Assembly (NCBI GenBank): GCA_029959085.1
Contig: JARWIR010000001.1
Span: forward strand, 21,629,730 to 21,693,729
Reading direction: 5' to 3'
DNA from: Nemophila menziesii
Lineage: Eukaryota; Streptophyta; Magnoliopsida; Boraginales; Hydrophyllaceae
Length of the DNA: 64,000 nucleotides
Below are positions 1 to 12,025 of this stretch, piece after piece. The notes under the pieces are model-generated. The model worked only from the letters and a program-made list of their open reading frames with translations. It was not told the DNA's origin and ran no database searches. Numbering within the stretch: position 1 is the first letter of the stretch; every line of letters begins with the position of its first letter. Position numbers and translations under genes: made by a program.

Positions 1-41
1 TTTTTACAGACATTATTATGTTGTATGAGGGTGTATATAAT

Positions 42-287
42 TGTAAAAACAATATGTGAAAGAATTTAGTTGATGAGAGGATGTATGAAAATAAGAGGAG
101 TATATTATTATATGGATTCCAATAATGCTTTGAGGGAATAGACAAGCCCTTTATATAGGCAATATGAGACTATCCAACTACCCTACTAATTACATAATAA
201 GTAGGATGTTACAAAGGATAAATGTGAAGGTTACACCATTCCCACTACTCTATAATAATAATAGCCACTAATAATTTGTTTATAACA
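42..287 (-). repeat. copia-1 3' LTR
   Basis: This copy matches 6754-6999 along its whole 246 bp with scattered substitutions. A TATA-like stretch (TATATAAA on the minus strand) is at 150-157. The next bases, 288-298, are the polypurine tract. Confidence 0.95.
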
Positions 288-298
288 CTCCCCCTTGG
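288..298 (-). promoter_or_regulatory. copia-1 polypurine tract
   Basis: On the minus strand the 11 bases next to the 3' LTR read CCAAGGGGGAG. A purine run in exactly this position is the plus-strand primer of LTR retrotransposons. Confidence 0.8.
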
Positions 299-419
299 AT
301 ATTATGTCAGATACGCATTTGTAGTTGCCTCGTTAAAAACCTTGCTAGTAAAACCTATTGGGATAAAACATAGTCAAGGGAAAAAGAGTGCAACGCGTAA
401 TCCCCCTCATTTGTACTAG

Positions 420-3400
420 TCAAGATAAATCTCTGAGTCGACGCATCCCAACCTTGTGTATCAATCTTTCAAACATTTTCGTAGGTAATGCCTTTGTCAA
501 CAGATCTGCTAAATTTTCACTTGATCGAATTTGGTGGACGTCTATTTCATCTTTCTTTTGAAGTTCATGTGTGAAAAAAAACTTTGGCGAGATATGCTTG
601 GTTCTGTCACCTTTGATAAATCCTCCTTTGATTTGAGCAATACAAGCGGCATTGTCCTCATACAGTACGGCTGGACCGGTTGTTGTCTTTGAAATGCAAC
701 ATTCTTCTTGAATATGTTGGGTCAAAGATCTCAACCAAACACATTCTCGACTAGCTTCATGTAATGCAAGTATCTCTGCATGATTTGATGAAGTGGCTGA
801 TAAAGTCTGCTTTGTAGAACGCCAAGATATCGCAGTACCACCAAAAGTGAATAAGTATCCAGTTTGTGATCGTCCTTTATGGGGATCAGATAGATAACCA
901 GCATCTGCGTATCCAACTAGTTCCGCTTGAGAATTTCGTGAATACAATAGTCCTCTATCTATAGTTCCTCGAAGGTAACGAAATAAATGTTTGATTCCAT
1001 TCCAGTGTCTTCCAGTTGGGGTAGCACTATACCTTGCTAGCAAATTTACAGAGAATGCTATGTCTGGTCTCATGTTATTTGCAAGATACATTAGTGCTCC
1101 AATGGCACTTAAATATGGTACTTCTGGACCAAGTATTTCTTCATTATCTTCTCGAGGACGAAAAGGGTCCTTGTGTACGTCTAGTGAACGAACGATCATA
1201 GGAGAATTTAATGGATGACATTTATCCATATTAAACCTTTTAAGTATTTTTTCTGTATATGTTGATTGATGGAGAAATATCCCATCTAATAAATGCTCAA
1301 TTTGTAAGCCAAGACAAAACTTAGTTTTTCCAAGATCTTTCATCTCAAATTCTTTACTCAAGTTTGCGGCTGCTGATGTGAGCTCTTCAAGGGTCCCAAT
1401 TAAATTCAAATCATCAACATATACTGCAATAATGACAAACCCATTGTTTGATTTCTTTATAAAAACACATGGGCAAATGGGGCTATTGGTGTATCCTTCT
1501 TTGAGAAGGTACGTACTAAGACGATTATACCACATTCATCCAGATTGTTTTAAACCATACAAAGATCTTTGTAACTTGATTGAATATTTTTCCCGGGAAT
1601 TCAAGTTGCATGCTTTTGGTACTTTTAGTCCTTCTGGGACTTTCATATAAATTTCACTATCAAGTGATCCATAAAGGTAAGCAGTTACCACATCCATTAG
1701 ACGCATTTGAAGTCCTTCAGAAATTGCCAAACTCATTAGAAACCTGAAAGTGATTGCATCCACCACTGGAGAATATGTCTCCTCATAATCAATCCCAGGT
1801 CTTTGGGAGAAGCCCTGTGCTACAAGTCGTGCCTTATATCGTACAATTTCGTTTTTTTCATTTCTTTTTCGCACAAATACCCACTTGTAGCCAACGGTTT
1901 AATATTTTCAGGTGAACTACAGGTCCAAATACTTCACGTTTGGCAAGTGAATTTAATTCAACTTGTATTGCGTCTTTCCATTTTGGCCAATCATTTCTAT
2001 GTCGACATTCTTGAATGGACTTCGGTTCAAGTTCTTCACTTTCATTCATTAAATCAGTAGCTACTGCATATGCAAATATGTTGTTAACAAGGATTTGATC
2101 TCGGTTCCATATAATTCCCGTAGAAACATAAATGATTGAGATCTCTTCGTTTTCAACATTTTCATTGTTTAATTCATGATTAGGTACCTGAGATTCTGTT
2201 GAAGTTTCATTTTCACCAGTATTAGGTGTTGTGATTTCTACAAGATTATCCAAGATCATAATATTTCCAACTTGATTGTTTAGCTCCCTTTTCTTTCTTA
2301 GATTCTTATCTTTGGAACCGATTGGTCTGCCACGCTTTTGGCGTGTGATCGACTCATTAGCGGGTTGCTCGTTTAAAATATTTATTCGAGCGGGAGCATT
2401 TATAGCTGGTATGTGACTTAGTCACTTTCTTGGTATCAATGAATACATCTGGTAATTGATTCGCAACCCTTTGTAAATGAATGATCTTTTGAACTTCTTG
2501 TTCAGATTGATTTGTGCGAGGATCAAAATGAGATATTGATGCTTTCCAAGAAATTTCTTGTTTTCCCAGCTTATGCTTATGTTCCTCTCCCCCTAATGCT
2601 GGGAATATTGATTCATTGAATTGACTATCAGCAAAACGTGCTGTAAAAAGATCTCTGATCAAAGGCTCAAGATATTTAATAATATATGGATATTCATAGC
2701 CAACATAAATTCACAATCGTCTTTGTGGTCCCATTTTGGTGCGATGTGGTGGAGCAATTGGGACATATACTGCGCAACCAAAAATTCTTAAATGGGATAT
2801 ATTTGGTTCTTGACCAAAAACTAATTGTAATGGAGAGTATTTATGATAAGTTGTTGGTCTTATTCGAATTAATGTTGCTGCATGTAATATTGCATGACCC
2901 CAAACTGAACTAGGCAACTTACTTCGCATGAGTAATGGTCTAGAGATTAGTTGTATACGTTTGATTAAAGATTCAGCTAAACCATTTTGTGTATGTGTGT
3001 GAGCTACAGGATGCTCAACCTCAATTCCAATTGACATACAGTAGTCATTAAACGTTTGAGATGTGAATTCTCCGGCATTATCAAGTCTTATTTTCTTGAT
3101 ATTATAATCCGGAAATTGAGCTCGTAGGCGGATAATTTGTGCAAGTAATTTTGCAAATGCCACATTCCGGGTGGATAATAAGGAGACATAAGACCAACGA
3201 GTTGATGCATCTATTAACACCATAAAGTATTGAAATGGTCCACATGATGGGGTAATAGGACCACATATATCTCCTTGAATTCTATCCAAAAAATGTTGGA
3301 GATTCAATACCGACTTTAGTTGGTGATGGTCGGATGATTAGTTTTCCTTGTGCACATGGGACACATGAATAATCATTTGGTAAAAAAACTTTTTGGTTCT

Positions 3401-3935
3401 TTAATGGATGACCCTGCGTATAAGCAATTATATTTCTCATCATTATTGTTTCCGGATGACCTAGACGATCATGCCAAAGAATAAAGGATTTTGGGTTGTT
3501 CATCCTTTTATTAATCGCTAAATTAGATTCGATTGGATTTATATAAGTATAATATAATTCAGAAGATAACATCGGCAATTTTTCCATCATTATTTTCTTG
3601 CCGGATACAAGCGATGTAATATAGAGATATTCTTTGTTTATATCATTTATGGTTTCAATATGATAACCATTATTTCGAATATCTTTAAAACTTAGTAGAT
3701 TTCTTTTTGATCTACTGGAATATAAAGCATTTATTATTAATAATTTTGTCCCCGTAGGGAAAACAATGCATGCTTTTCCAAAACCTTCAATCATATTTGT
3801 TGCACTAGAAATTGTGACAACGGTTGCTTCAGCAGATTTAAGTTCGGAGAAATATATTTTATTTTTCAAAATAGTATGTGTTGTAGCACTGTCTGCTAGG
3901 CACATTTCTCCACCATTGATATTAGGTAATTCCAT
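420..3935 (-). pseudogene. copia-1 pol (protease, integrase, RT, RNase H), broken
   Basis: Protease lies near 3900 with ADSATTHT at the active-site position. An integrase HHCC finger (HDRLGH then CVPC) is near 3360-3480, and the integrase core (GDICGP, DNAGEF, QNGLAE) is in 2711-3307. Reverse transcriptase has AVYVDD near 1420. RNase H has YADAGY and the SNHAE motif near 780-910. Lesions seen: a frameshift at a T run near 3293 between the two integrase blocks; a nonsense codon at 2708-2710 where glycine is expected; a frameshift near 2425; one or two frameshifts near 1890-1915; and a TGA at 1536-1538 where a CGA arginine codon is expected, as in CpG decay. Domain order is normal copia. The product cannot be made as a single polyprotein. 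Confidence 0.93.
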
Positions 3936-4130
3936 GTTTCTTCAAAAAAAAAATACACATAAACAATTAAAGAATAATAAAATACTAATATTTCAACTAA
4001 AGAACAACTTGGAGGCATTTTATTCATAAAATTAAAGACTTGAACTTAAACAATTAAGAAAAGAAAAACAATAAAAAAATAAAACGATAATGCCTCTTAT
4101 TTCTTTTACTAGGCAATCTAGGCAAAATAT

Positions 4131-5237
4131 TTAGCCACTTTGAGCATTTCCATCAGTATTTGGTGAGATAGTAGCACCATCGTAATCTCCAAATATATCT
4201 GAATAATCAAGAAGATTATTTTTTGAACTTTCACCAATATTTTTATAATCAAGGAGATTATTTTGTGAACCTTCACCAATGTTTGTATAATCAAGAAGAT
4301 TATTTTGTGAATTTTCAACAAAATTTGTCTCAACGAATTTGTTCTTGTTTTTAATTGAGTCTTGGTAAAGTTTGACAAAGTAAGATGATGTGCGACATGT
4401 ACGGTTCCAATGTCCTTTCTTACCACATCTTGTGCAATTTGTCTCTGTTTGAGAAGATTTGTTTTGCACATATTTGTTATTGCCTTTATTTGTTTCCCTT
4501 TTAAAACTTTGGTGATGGTGATTATTACGTTGACCAAAATTATTTCGACCATTACCGCGATTATAACCACGTCCTCTGTTTTGGCGACGTCCACGACCAC
4601 GATCACGACCATTGTTGCGATTGTCAACAAATATAGCATTGGTCTCAGGAAATGCCTTTGAGCCAGTTGGTCGTGCTTGATGATTTCTTGTCAAAAGCTC
4701 ATTATTTTGTTCAGCCACTAAAAGGCATGAAATTAGCTCTGAATATTTTTTAAAGCCTCGCTCTCTATATTGTTGTTGTAAGAGCATATTGGAGGCATGA
4801 AAAGTGGAGAAAGTTTTCTCTAACTTGTCTGAATCAGATATTTTTTCACCACATAATTTCAGTTGTGAAGTAATCCTAAAAACAGCAGAATTATATTCGC
4901 TTACAGATTTAAAGTCCTGTAAACGTAAGTGGATCCACTCATAACGAGCTTTAGGCAAAATTATTGCCTTATGGTGGTCATATCTTTCTTTTGAATTTGT
5001 CCAAAGGACATATGGGTCTTTGACCGTAAGGTACTCAGCTTTTAAGCCTTCATGGAGATGATGTCGAAGGAAAATCATAGCTTTTGCGCGATTCTGAGCG
5101 GTTGCTTGATTTCCTGCCTTAATAGTTTCTCCAAGATTATTTGCTTCTAAGTGGATCTCGGTATCAAGAGTCCAAGGCAAATAGTTATTACCGGTTATAT
5201 CAAGTGCGGCAAACTCTAGTTTAGTGAGATTTGACAT
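4131..5237 (-). CDS. copia-1 Gag
   Basis: This open frame of 368 residues encodes the capsid protein that packages element RNA into virus-like particles. The N-terminus (LEFAALDITGNNYLPW) is the usual start of plant copia Gag of the UBN2/DUF4219 type. A CCHC zinc knuckle, CTRCGKKGHWNRTC, follows a basic Arg/Gly/Asn-rich stretch near residues 210-250. Three near-repeats of about 20 residues with the core NNLLDY close the protein. The start ATG at 5237 is the first in the conserved position. Pol begins about 200 bp downstream in another block. Unlike pol, the frame is free of lesions, which may be chance or a later role as a Gag source. Confidence 0.9.
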   Translation of the reverse strand: MSNLTKLEFAALDITGNNYLPWTLDTEIHLEANNLGETIKAGNQATAQNRAKAMIFLRHHLHEGLKAEYLTVKDPYVLWTNSKERYDHHKAIILPKARYEWIHLRLQDFKSVSEYNSAVFRITSQLKLCGEKISDSDKLEKTFSTFHASNMLLQQQYRERGFKKYSELISCLLVAEQNNELLTRNHQARPTGSKAFPETNAIFVDNRNNGRDRGRGRRQNRGRGYNRGNGRNNFGQRNNHHHQSFKRETNKGNNKYVQNKSSQTETNCTRCGKKGHWNRTCRTSSYFVKLYQDSIKNKNKFVETNFVENSQNNLLDYTNIGEGSQNNLLDYKNIGESSKNNLLDYSDIFGDYDGATISPNTDGNAQSG

Positions 5238-5297
5238 TATAAACTATAAAAAAAATATAACGGTAAATTAAAATATGCATAAAGTGTTATAAAAAAT

Positions 5298-5359
5298 TTA
5301 ATGTAGCATGTGGGACTCGAACTTGGGATCTCATAAGTAAAGTATTAGTGTGTCACCGC
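5298..5359 (-). other. tRNA-like sequence in copia-1 leader
   Basis: The minus strand carries AAGTTCGAGTCCC, close to the pol III B box GGTTCGANTCC. Upstream on that strand, across the hAT insertion, is CTAGCGGTGAC (6302-6313), which resembles a D-arm/A box. Joining the flanks by removing the hAT and one copy of its duplication gives a tRNA-sized arrangement. It may be a SINE or tRNA relic captured in the leader. Function is unknown. Confidence 0.4.
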
Positions 5360-6301
5360 TAGGGATGGCAACGGATCGGATTATTGCAAAAAAATCCAAA
5401 ACCATGTCCATATCCATTTAATTTATCAAAAACCAAACCCTAACGGATTTAACCATCGGATTTACTTTTCAAAACCATATCCGAATAATTCGGATTCGGT
5501 TTTTTAAACGGTTTTTCAGATTTTAACCATGACCCGGCTCGCGAGGCGTCCCTTGCGCAGTAGGATTCCTAACCTCGCCTCGCTCTTGTGACATGCCAAA
5601 CTATAACTCTCTAAATATATTGAAAATATTGAAACAAGATCACAAATACATGACAAATATCCAATATATAAAATATTATGTTGATCTTTTATTAAATAAC
5701 GTTTTTGTTACTTTTTTTGTTATTTCTAATATTTAGATTTTAGTTTTGAGATGTGAAAATATTTTTTTATCTATAGTACTATAAAATATACAAAAATAGA
5801 TGATAGTAAACGGGTTTTTGGTTCTTCGTATTTATTTTTATTTTAACCTAAAGGATTTAACCACCGGTTGCATTTTATAGAACCATAACCTTACGGTTTT
5901 ATTTATGGTTGCATAATCAATTTTTAACCGGTTCAAATTTTTATCGATTTTTATTTTAAACCATAACCAATTCCATCCTTATCTATAGCTGGGTTGAGAC
6001 TTTTGACCTTTTTGTAATTTAAAATCAAAAAAATATAAGAAAGATGGACTTCAAAATATAAAAATACATGGATTTTAGCCTTTAGTATAGGTAAAATAAA
6101 ATCAGATTTGTATATATATATAAAACGGATTTCGGTTTTTCGGATTTTTTTAATCTAAAACCATAACCTAACGATTTTAACCATCGGTTTCACTTTTTAA
6201 AACCAAACCCTAACGGATTTAACCACGGTTACATAATCGGTTTTTATTCGGTTCGGTAATCCGTCGGTTTCGGATTAAAATCGTAACCACTGCCATCCCT
6301 A
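5360..6301. mobile_element. hAT-type MITE (non-autonomous)
   Basis: The element begins TAGGGATGGCA and ends with its inverted complement TGCCATCCCTA. A perfect 8-bp duplication GTCACCGC flanks it at 5352-5359 and 6302-6309. The 8-bp duplication plus TAGGG ends indicate hAT. The 942 bp hold no transposase ORF. The subterminal regions contain many scattered copies of AACCG/AACGG motifs in both orientations, as hAT transposase-binding regions often do. A short GC-rich segment lies near 5530-5600. Confidence 0.93.
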
Positions 6302-6525
6302 GTCACCGCTAGGCTATGTTTAATTGTCAATAGTTTTAATCTGGATTTTAGTCAATCACCAATTAGCCAACAAATAATAATATTGTAGCTTACAAAAAAA
6401 ATTTACAAATAAGATAATCTAAAAAAAAATCTATTTCTCTATCCATATGCGATTATAACAAATAATCATGAAATATATCTCATGCACAAATATAAAATTT
6501 TATATATGCTAAACACATATTTTAC

Positions 6526-6668
6526 TTCTCTTTTGAAATTAGTTTTCAAAGAGATGCAAAAATATAGTGATTCTTACTACTCTTTCAAATAATTGATTTT
6601 TATTTAAAGAGATGTAAGTTTTGTTTAATCTTTACATTCTCTTTTGAAATTATTTTTCAAGAAGAGAT
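6526..6668 (-). repeat. three related short hairpins in copia-1 leader
   Basis: Three imperfect inverted repeats follow one another at 6526-6555, 6580-6614 and 6637-6668. Each joins a CTCTTT-AAA arm to a TTT-AAAGAG arm across a short AT loop. They lie between the primer site and gag, where packaging signals of LTR elements are usually found. A role is inference only. Confidence 0.45.
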
Positions 6669-6720
6669 ATAAGATTAGAATATCAACAATGCATATAATA
6701 ATAATCATAAGAAATAATTT

Positions 6721-6753
6721 TACCTCAGTTGGTTAGAACTCGTGCTGATAACG
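6721..6753 (-). promoter_or_regulatory. copia-1 primer binding site, half-tRNA type
   Basis: The bases abutting the 5' LTR read, on the plus strand, like the 5' half of a tRNA: CTCAGTTGGTTAGA (D arm) followed by GTGCTGATAACG (anticodon arm). The element RNA is therefore complementary to an internal tRNA segment, not to a 3' CCA end. Drosophila copia is known to prime from a tRNA half; a tRNA-Ile-like primer here is my inference. Confidence 0.6.
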
Positions 6754-6999
6754 TGTAAAAACAATATGTGAAAGAATATAGTTAATGAGAGGATGTATGA
6801 AAATAAGAGGAGTATATTATTATATGGATTCCAATAATGCTTTGAGGGAATAGACAAGCCCTTTATATAGGTAATATGAGACTATCCAACTACCCTACTA
6901 ATTACATAATAAGTAGGATGTTACAAAGGATAAATGTGAAGGTTACACCATTTCTACTACTCTATAATAATAATAGTCACTAATAATATGTTTATAACA
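6754..6999 (-). repeat. copia-1 5' LTR (promoter)
   Basis: Full 246-bp partner of 42-287. It carries the TATA-like TATATAAA (minus strand) at 6862-6869, expected to drive the element transcript. The right-hand duplication ATAAT follows at 7000-7004. Confidence 0.95.
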
Positions 7000-7004
7000 A
7001 TAAT

Positions 7005-7840
7005 AACTATTTTTCAAAAATTATCGTTTTACCTCAATTAATAAATATGTTCTTGAACTTATGATTCTTTAGTCTATGAATTGGAAGAGAAAAATGTAAA
7101 GTTATTATTAAATAATCATTATCTCTTATATTTATTTAGTGATTTTAGGAGGTAAAACCCAAACCATACCCTTATTGATTAAACATGTAGAAAAAATCAC
7201 ACAAAACCAACACCGACTTCAATATAAAATGAAACTATAACATTATATATTTGATTGAAAACTTATCTTTGGTGGAATATTGTTAACCTAAATACGTGTA
7301 TAATTCTAAACAATTATTGCTTATTTAAGGTTTATTCTTCCAAACTAAAATAATGGTATCATATTATTTTAATTTTGTAACTACTATAATCCTTAGATCC
7401 GCTCATTACCTGGGATGTTTCTACTATAATCTTTAAAAAGAAGAAAGAGAAAATGATTAAGATATTAACAATCAAATGATGAAATGATTTGAGATATGGG
7501 AGTTGATTAGATCCAGCAAAAACACGGTCACTTTGACCGAGTGATGCACGTGTGGTCTGTGGATACACATAAGTGACATGTGTGCTTTGCTGTAATTAAG
7601 GTATTATGGGAATGCTGGTATGCCACATAAGATGCACATGAGTGGTAATAATTAAAATTTGCAACTTGAAAAATGATGACTCATAATTTAGATGCCCAAG
7701 GTTATTATGAATAGTGAGGTACACGATGTTGGTCAATTAATATGTTTGACCTTGGAGTACTACTTTTGGTCACACTTTATTTTCATGCTAAAGACCCTTC
7801 CAATTTTTATTTTATTTTTCAAATTAGAGCCTTCCAATTC
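7005..7840. other. AT-rich spacer, nothing recognised
   Basis: Between copia-1 and the LINE I see no long ORF, RNA gene or element end. The short frames on either strand show no family motif. Confidence 0.6.
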
Positions 7841-7869
7841 ATTTTTTTTTTCAGGAAAAAAAATAAACA

Positions 7870-10800
7870 TTATGAACGTTTATACAGCGATTTTAAGAAA
7901 ATATAAAAATCATTTAAAGAACCATTCTTCCATTTCGACATATCAATGTTCCGTCTTGCACTTTTAGCTGCGAGATCTGTGACGTTATTAAACTTCCTAT
8001 TAACGAAGTTGACCTTCCAATTAGGGAACTTCGCCAACCAGCTCTTCATTTCGGCAATGAAAGGTGAAATTTGCCATCGAAAACCTGCTTCTTTTGAAAT
8101 ACCTTGAATCAGTTCAAGGTTGTCGGAGTAGAAAGAGACACTCCGTAAATCACAACTAGCCGCCCTTCTCATAGCAAGAAGGACCGCCCAACATTCTCCT
8201 TCAATAGAACTTCTAATAATAGATCTCGACACAATCCTATGGGCCACTTTACCTTCTTTATCAATAGCAATTGCCGCCATTCCTGTAGGTTCGTATTCCT
8301 TTTTGAAAGAGGCGTCACTCATAAAGATATATTCTGCATCATCTGAAAGAATAGGGTTATTCTCAATCATCTCTTCCTCATTATTACCAACTCTTTTTTC
8401 ATTGATTTCTTTTATGCTCTTCTCAATAATATCTCTATTTTTAAACATATCATCCATTGTTGATTGAATTTTAAACAGGATATCTTTGACTACCCATGGG
8501 GATTTTTCATGAAATCCCTTCATTTTCGCCTTCCATATGTTCCATAGAGTGAGTAGCAAATAAGCCGTGACCTCATTCTGATCCCAACCATTTTTGATAT
8601 ATTTTTTACGTGTTTCAATTAACCAATCTCCCAATTCATATGTCTTCTCTTTATCAATAAGCAATTGTAGCCTCGATTTGGCCCATATCTCCATACTTAG
8701 AGGACATTTAATAAAGAGATGCTCCATATCTTCTTTACCCAAATCGCACCACTCACATGTATCATCTTTGATACATTTCCTTATCTTAAGATTTCTTTTA
8801 GTGGGTATGGCTCCATTGCATATTTTCCAGCCAAAGGCCCTGATCTTATTCATGACATTTGATTTCCAAATGATTTCCCAAAGGTCATTATTTTCATGTT
8901 TACCTTGTGATGATGATTGGCCTTCATTGTGAACTTCCAAATCGACCATTCTATGATATCCTGACTTCGTACTATAAATACCGTCTTTTGAGAAAGGCCA
9001 GATCATCTTATCATCTTCTTTGCTAATTAAGCACGGTATCTTGCAAATATCACTTACTATGTTCGGAGGGAATAATTGTCTAAGTAGTTCCATATTCCAG
9101 TTTGTCATGTTCTCATTAAGAAGTTGTGCTACATATTCCACTTTGCACCCAACCGGTCTCTCCAGAGGTATCCTATTGTTGACCCATTTATGATCCCATA
9201 TGTTGATACTCAGGCCATTTCCAATTCTCCAAATTGAGTGTTGTTTGATGAATTGAATTCCTTTATATATGCTAGCCCAACTCCATGATCTCTTATTAGA
9301 CAATTTTGCATTAAAGAAACTATCAAAAGGAGAATATATACCTTTAAGAACCTTAGCTACTAGCGAGTTAGGATTGTTCATTATTCTCCATGCTTGTTTA
9401 GCTAAGAGTGCTAAATTCATCTTTTGAAAATCTCTAAATCCAATTCCTCCACTATTTTTAGCTCTCGCAATTCTTTTCCATTTTACCCAATGAATTCTCT
9501 TCTTATTGTTTGAGTCCCACCAAAAGTTCGCTATAATTCCTGATAACTTCTTACATAATGATTTAGGGAATTCGAATATGGACATTGCATAATTAGGTAT
9601 TGTTTGAAGTACAGCTTTGATAAGTATCTCCTTACCTCCATCCGACAGTAAATTAGCAAAATAGTTAGAAGATTTGTTTAGAAGCTTATCTTTAATATAA
9701 TTCAGATTTTCCGATTTTTCCCTTTTAAGAGAGAAAGGAATTCCCAAATACTTTCCGAAGGAAGATGTTCTTGTAACATTTATATTTTTGGCTACTTCTT
9801 CACATGTACTTTCAGGTGTTCCTTTGCTGAATAAGATTGATGATTTTTGGAAGTTGATCCTTTGTCCCGATGCTTGACAGAAAAGATTTATAGTATCTTT
9901 GAAAGTTTCAATCTCCTTAGTATCAATGTTAATGAAAAAAAGAGCGTAATCTGCGAATAATAGGTGCGTAAGGCTTGGACAATTCCTACTGATTTTAATA
10001 CCTTTTATGCATCCTCTCCGACATTGATAATTAATTAGTCCAATAAGGCTTTCAGTGAGGATTGAAAAAAGTAGAGGAGATAATGGATCGCCTTGTCTAA
10101 TTCCCCTGATTGGTGAGAATTTCTTAACTCTTTGTCCATTGACTTTAACTTGTAAAGAGACCGACGATATGCAATTATATATCCATTCAGTCCATTTATC
10201 ACAAAAACCCATAGCTTTCAGAGTTTGAATTAAAAATCCCCAATTAACTTGATCGTATGCTTTTGCCATATCGATTTTGACTGCCGCAACATGCTTATTT
10301 GACTTTCTTTTATTTTTAAGATAGAAAGAAACTTCCTGGGCAATTAAGATGTTGTCTTGTATGCTCCTTCCCTTTATAAACGCTGACTGAGTAGGCGATA
10401 TTATGTCATCCATAAGTTGTTGTAATCGATTGGCCAAGATCTTAGATATAATTTTATAAATGAAGTTAAGACACGCTATGGGTCTATAGTCCGCCACTGA
10501 CTCTTGGGATTCACCTTTAGGGATGAGCGTAATAAGCGTATCATTTAAACCTCTCAGAGATGTGTTGTTTTCAAAAAAGTTCCTGACAACTGTGAATATA
10601 TCATCTTTGAGAGTCTCCCAATTTTCTTGATAAAAATTACCTGGCAATCCGTCCGGCCCTGGAGCTTTTGATCCTGACATATCAAACACAGCCTTTTTAA
10701 CTTCTTCAATGTCCGGTATGATAATTAATTCCTCATTCATTTTTCCGGAGATTTTGTTAGGTATATATTCTGAAATATTTTCTCCTTGATTTGTACTTTT

Positions 10801-12025
10801 ATTTGTAAATAGATCTATGTAATAATCTCGGATTATGTTCTTAATTTCTTCTTCATTTTCAGTCCATACTCCATCCTTGTTTTTGATTACTTTGATTTTA
10901 TTGATCTTCCTTCTAGAAATAGTTTTAGCATGGAAATATTTTGTATTCTTTTCTCCTTTTTTTATCCATTGATCCCTAGCTCGATCCGCCCAAAAAAAGC
11001 TCTTCTTGCTTCCAAGCTTCTTCTAGCTTCCCATATATTTCTTTCTCTTTACTCCAATTTGAATCAGTTCTTACCTCATCTTGTATTATAGCTAGTTCTT
11101 TTTGATATTTCTCTATAAGTTTCCGGTTATTGCAAAACATCTTTTTACTCCATCCTGTAAGAGCTAGACACAAGGCATCCCTCTTTGTACAAAAATATTT
11201 AATTGAAAGGACATTACCTTGTTTACTCCAAGTTTTACTTATAAACTCTTTGCAATTTTCATTTTCTAGCCATCTTGACTCAAACATGAAGTATTTTTCA
11301 AACCTTGCTTTTGCCTCATCCATGGAGAGTATTAACGGAGAATGATCGGAACCAATGGCTGGAGGTACTTGAATTGTAGCATTAGGGAATTTTTCACACC
11401 AAGATAAAGAAGCGAGGCCTCTATCTAATCTTTCCTTAACATTTTCATCACCCTTGCGTTTATTCGTCCAAGTATAATAACAACATTTACTTGGTAGATC
11501 AATCAGACTATTTTGATTAATGAAGCTATTAAATCTTAAAATTCTGTCAAAGTTTGATCCTCTTTTACCTATTTTTTCTGATGTTCGTGATATATCATTG
11601 AAATCCCCAATGAATAAAGTAGGATTATCCACTTTTGAGTACCAATTAGTAAGAGATTTCCATAAGTTATTTCTCTCATTTTCACAAGTTGGTGCATAAA
11701 CACATACCAAGTTCCAAATTTCTTTATTTGATTCCATTACTTCAGCAATTACAAAAGATGGTGCAGAATTTATAACCCTTAATTTCACAGAATCATTCCA
11801 CAACAACAGAATCCCCCCAGACATATAAGATCTTCCCATGGGTTCGACTACGTGGGAATTTCCAAAAGCTTTAAAATGACTACAAGATGAAAGCTTACTA
11901 GATTTTAACTTAGCTTCTAATAAACAAGCGATAGAAATGTGAAATTTCGAAACAAGGGACTTAAACATACTCTTTGTCGAGGGTGCCCTCGCTTCTCGAC
12001 AATTCTAAACAAGCACGCTATCCAT
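7870..12025 (-). pseudogene. LINE ORF2: endonuclease, RT and RNase H, two breaks
   Basis: ORF2 starts at the ATG 12025-12023. The APE endonuclease spans about 12000-11000 (NCRE near the start, LLEAKL, WNLVCVYAP, GDFND, GSDHSP). Reverse transcriptase follows (SGSKAPGPDGLPGNFY, DYRPIACLNFIYKIISK, QSAFIKGRSIQDN, IRQGDPLSPLLF). Then come a Cys/His region (CEWCDLGKEDMEHLFIKCP) and a plant-type RNase H (FMSDASF, GECWAVLLAM, YSDNLEL). Breaks: TAG at codon 7 (12005-12007) where the WNCRG tryptophan is expected, and one extra T in a T run near 10985-10995 that shifts endonuclease out of frame with RT. The catalytic FADD reads FADY (near 9945), removing one metal-binding aspartate. With these changes the copy should be dead, though only mildly decayed. 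Confidence 0.92.

Larger units (their letters stand above)
42..6999 (-). mobile_element. copia-1: complete Ty1/copia LTR retrotransposon
   Basis: Two 246-bp LTRs (42-287 and 6754-6999) begin TG and end CA on the plus strand. A perfect 5-bp target duplication ATAAT lies at 37-41 and 7000-7004. Minus-strand order is 5' LTR, primer site, leader, gag, protease, integrase, reverse transcriptase, RNase H, polypurine tract, 3' LTR, which is the Ty1/copia order. The LTRs differ at roughly seven or eight positions by eye, so insertion is not recent. Gag is open, but pol has several nonsense and frameshift lesions, so the copy is not autonomous. A hAT MITE (5360-6301) sits in the leader. Boundaries are certain from the duplication; the lineage within copia is not assigned. 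Confidence 0.96.

Noticed and set aside
4118..4639. 173-codon frame overlapping copia-1 gag
   Set aside because: It is a shifted-frame shadow of the gag frame, rich in Ile/Val from repeated codons.
7360..7970. Small genes flanking the LINE 3' end
   Set aside because: Short frames with no motifs; one overlaps the LINE RNase H end on the opposite strand.
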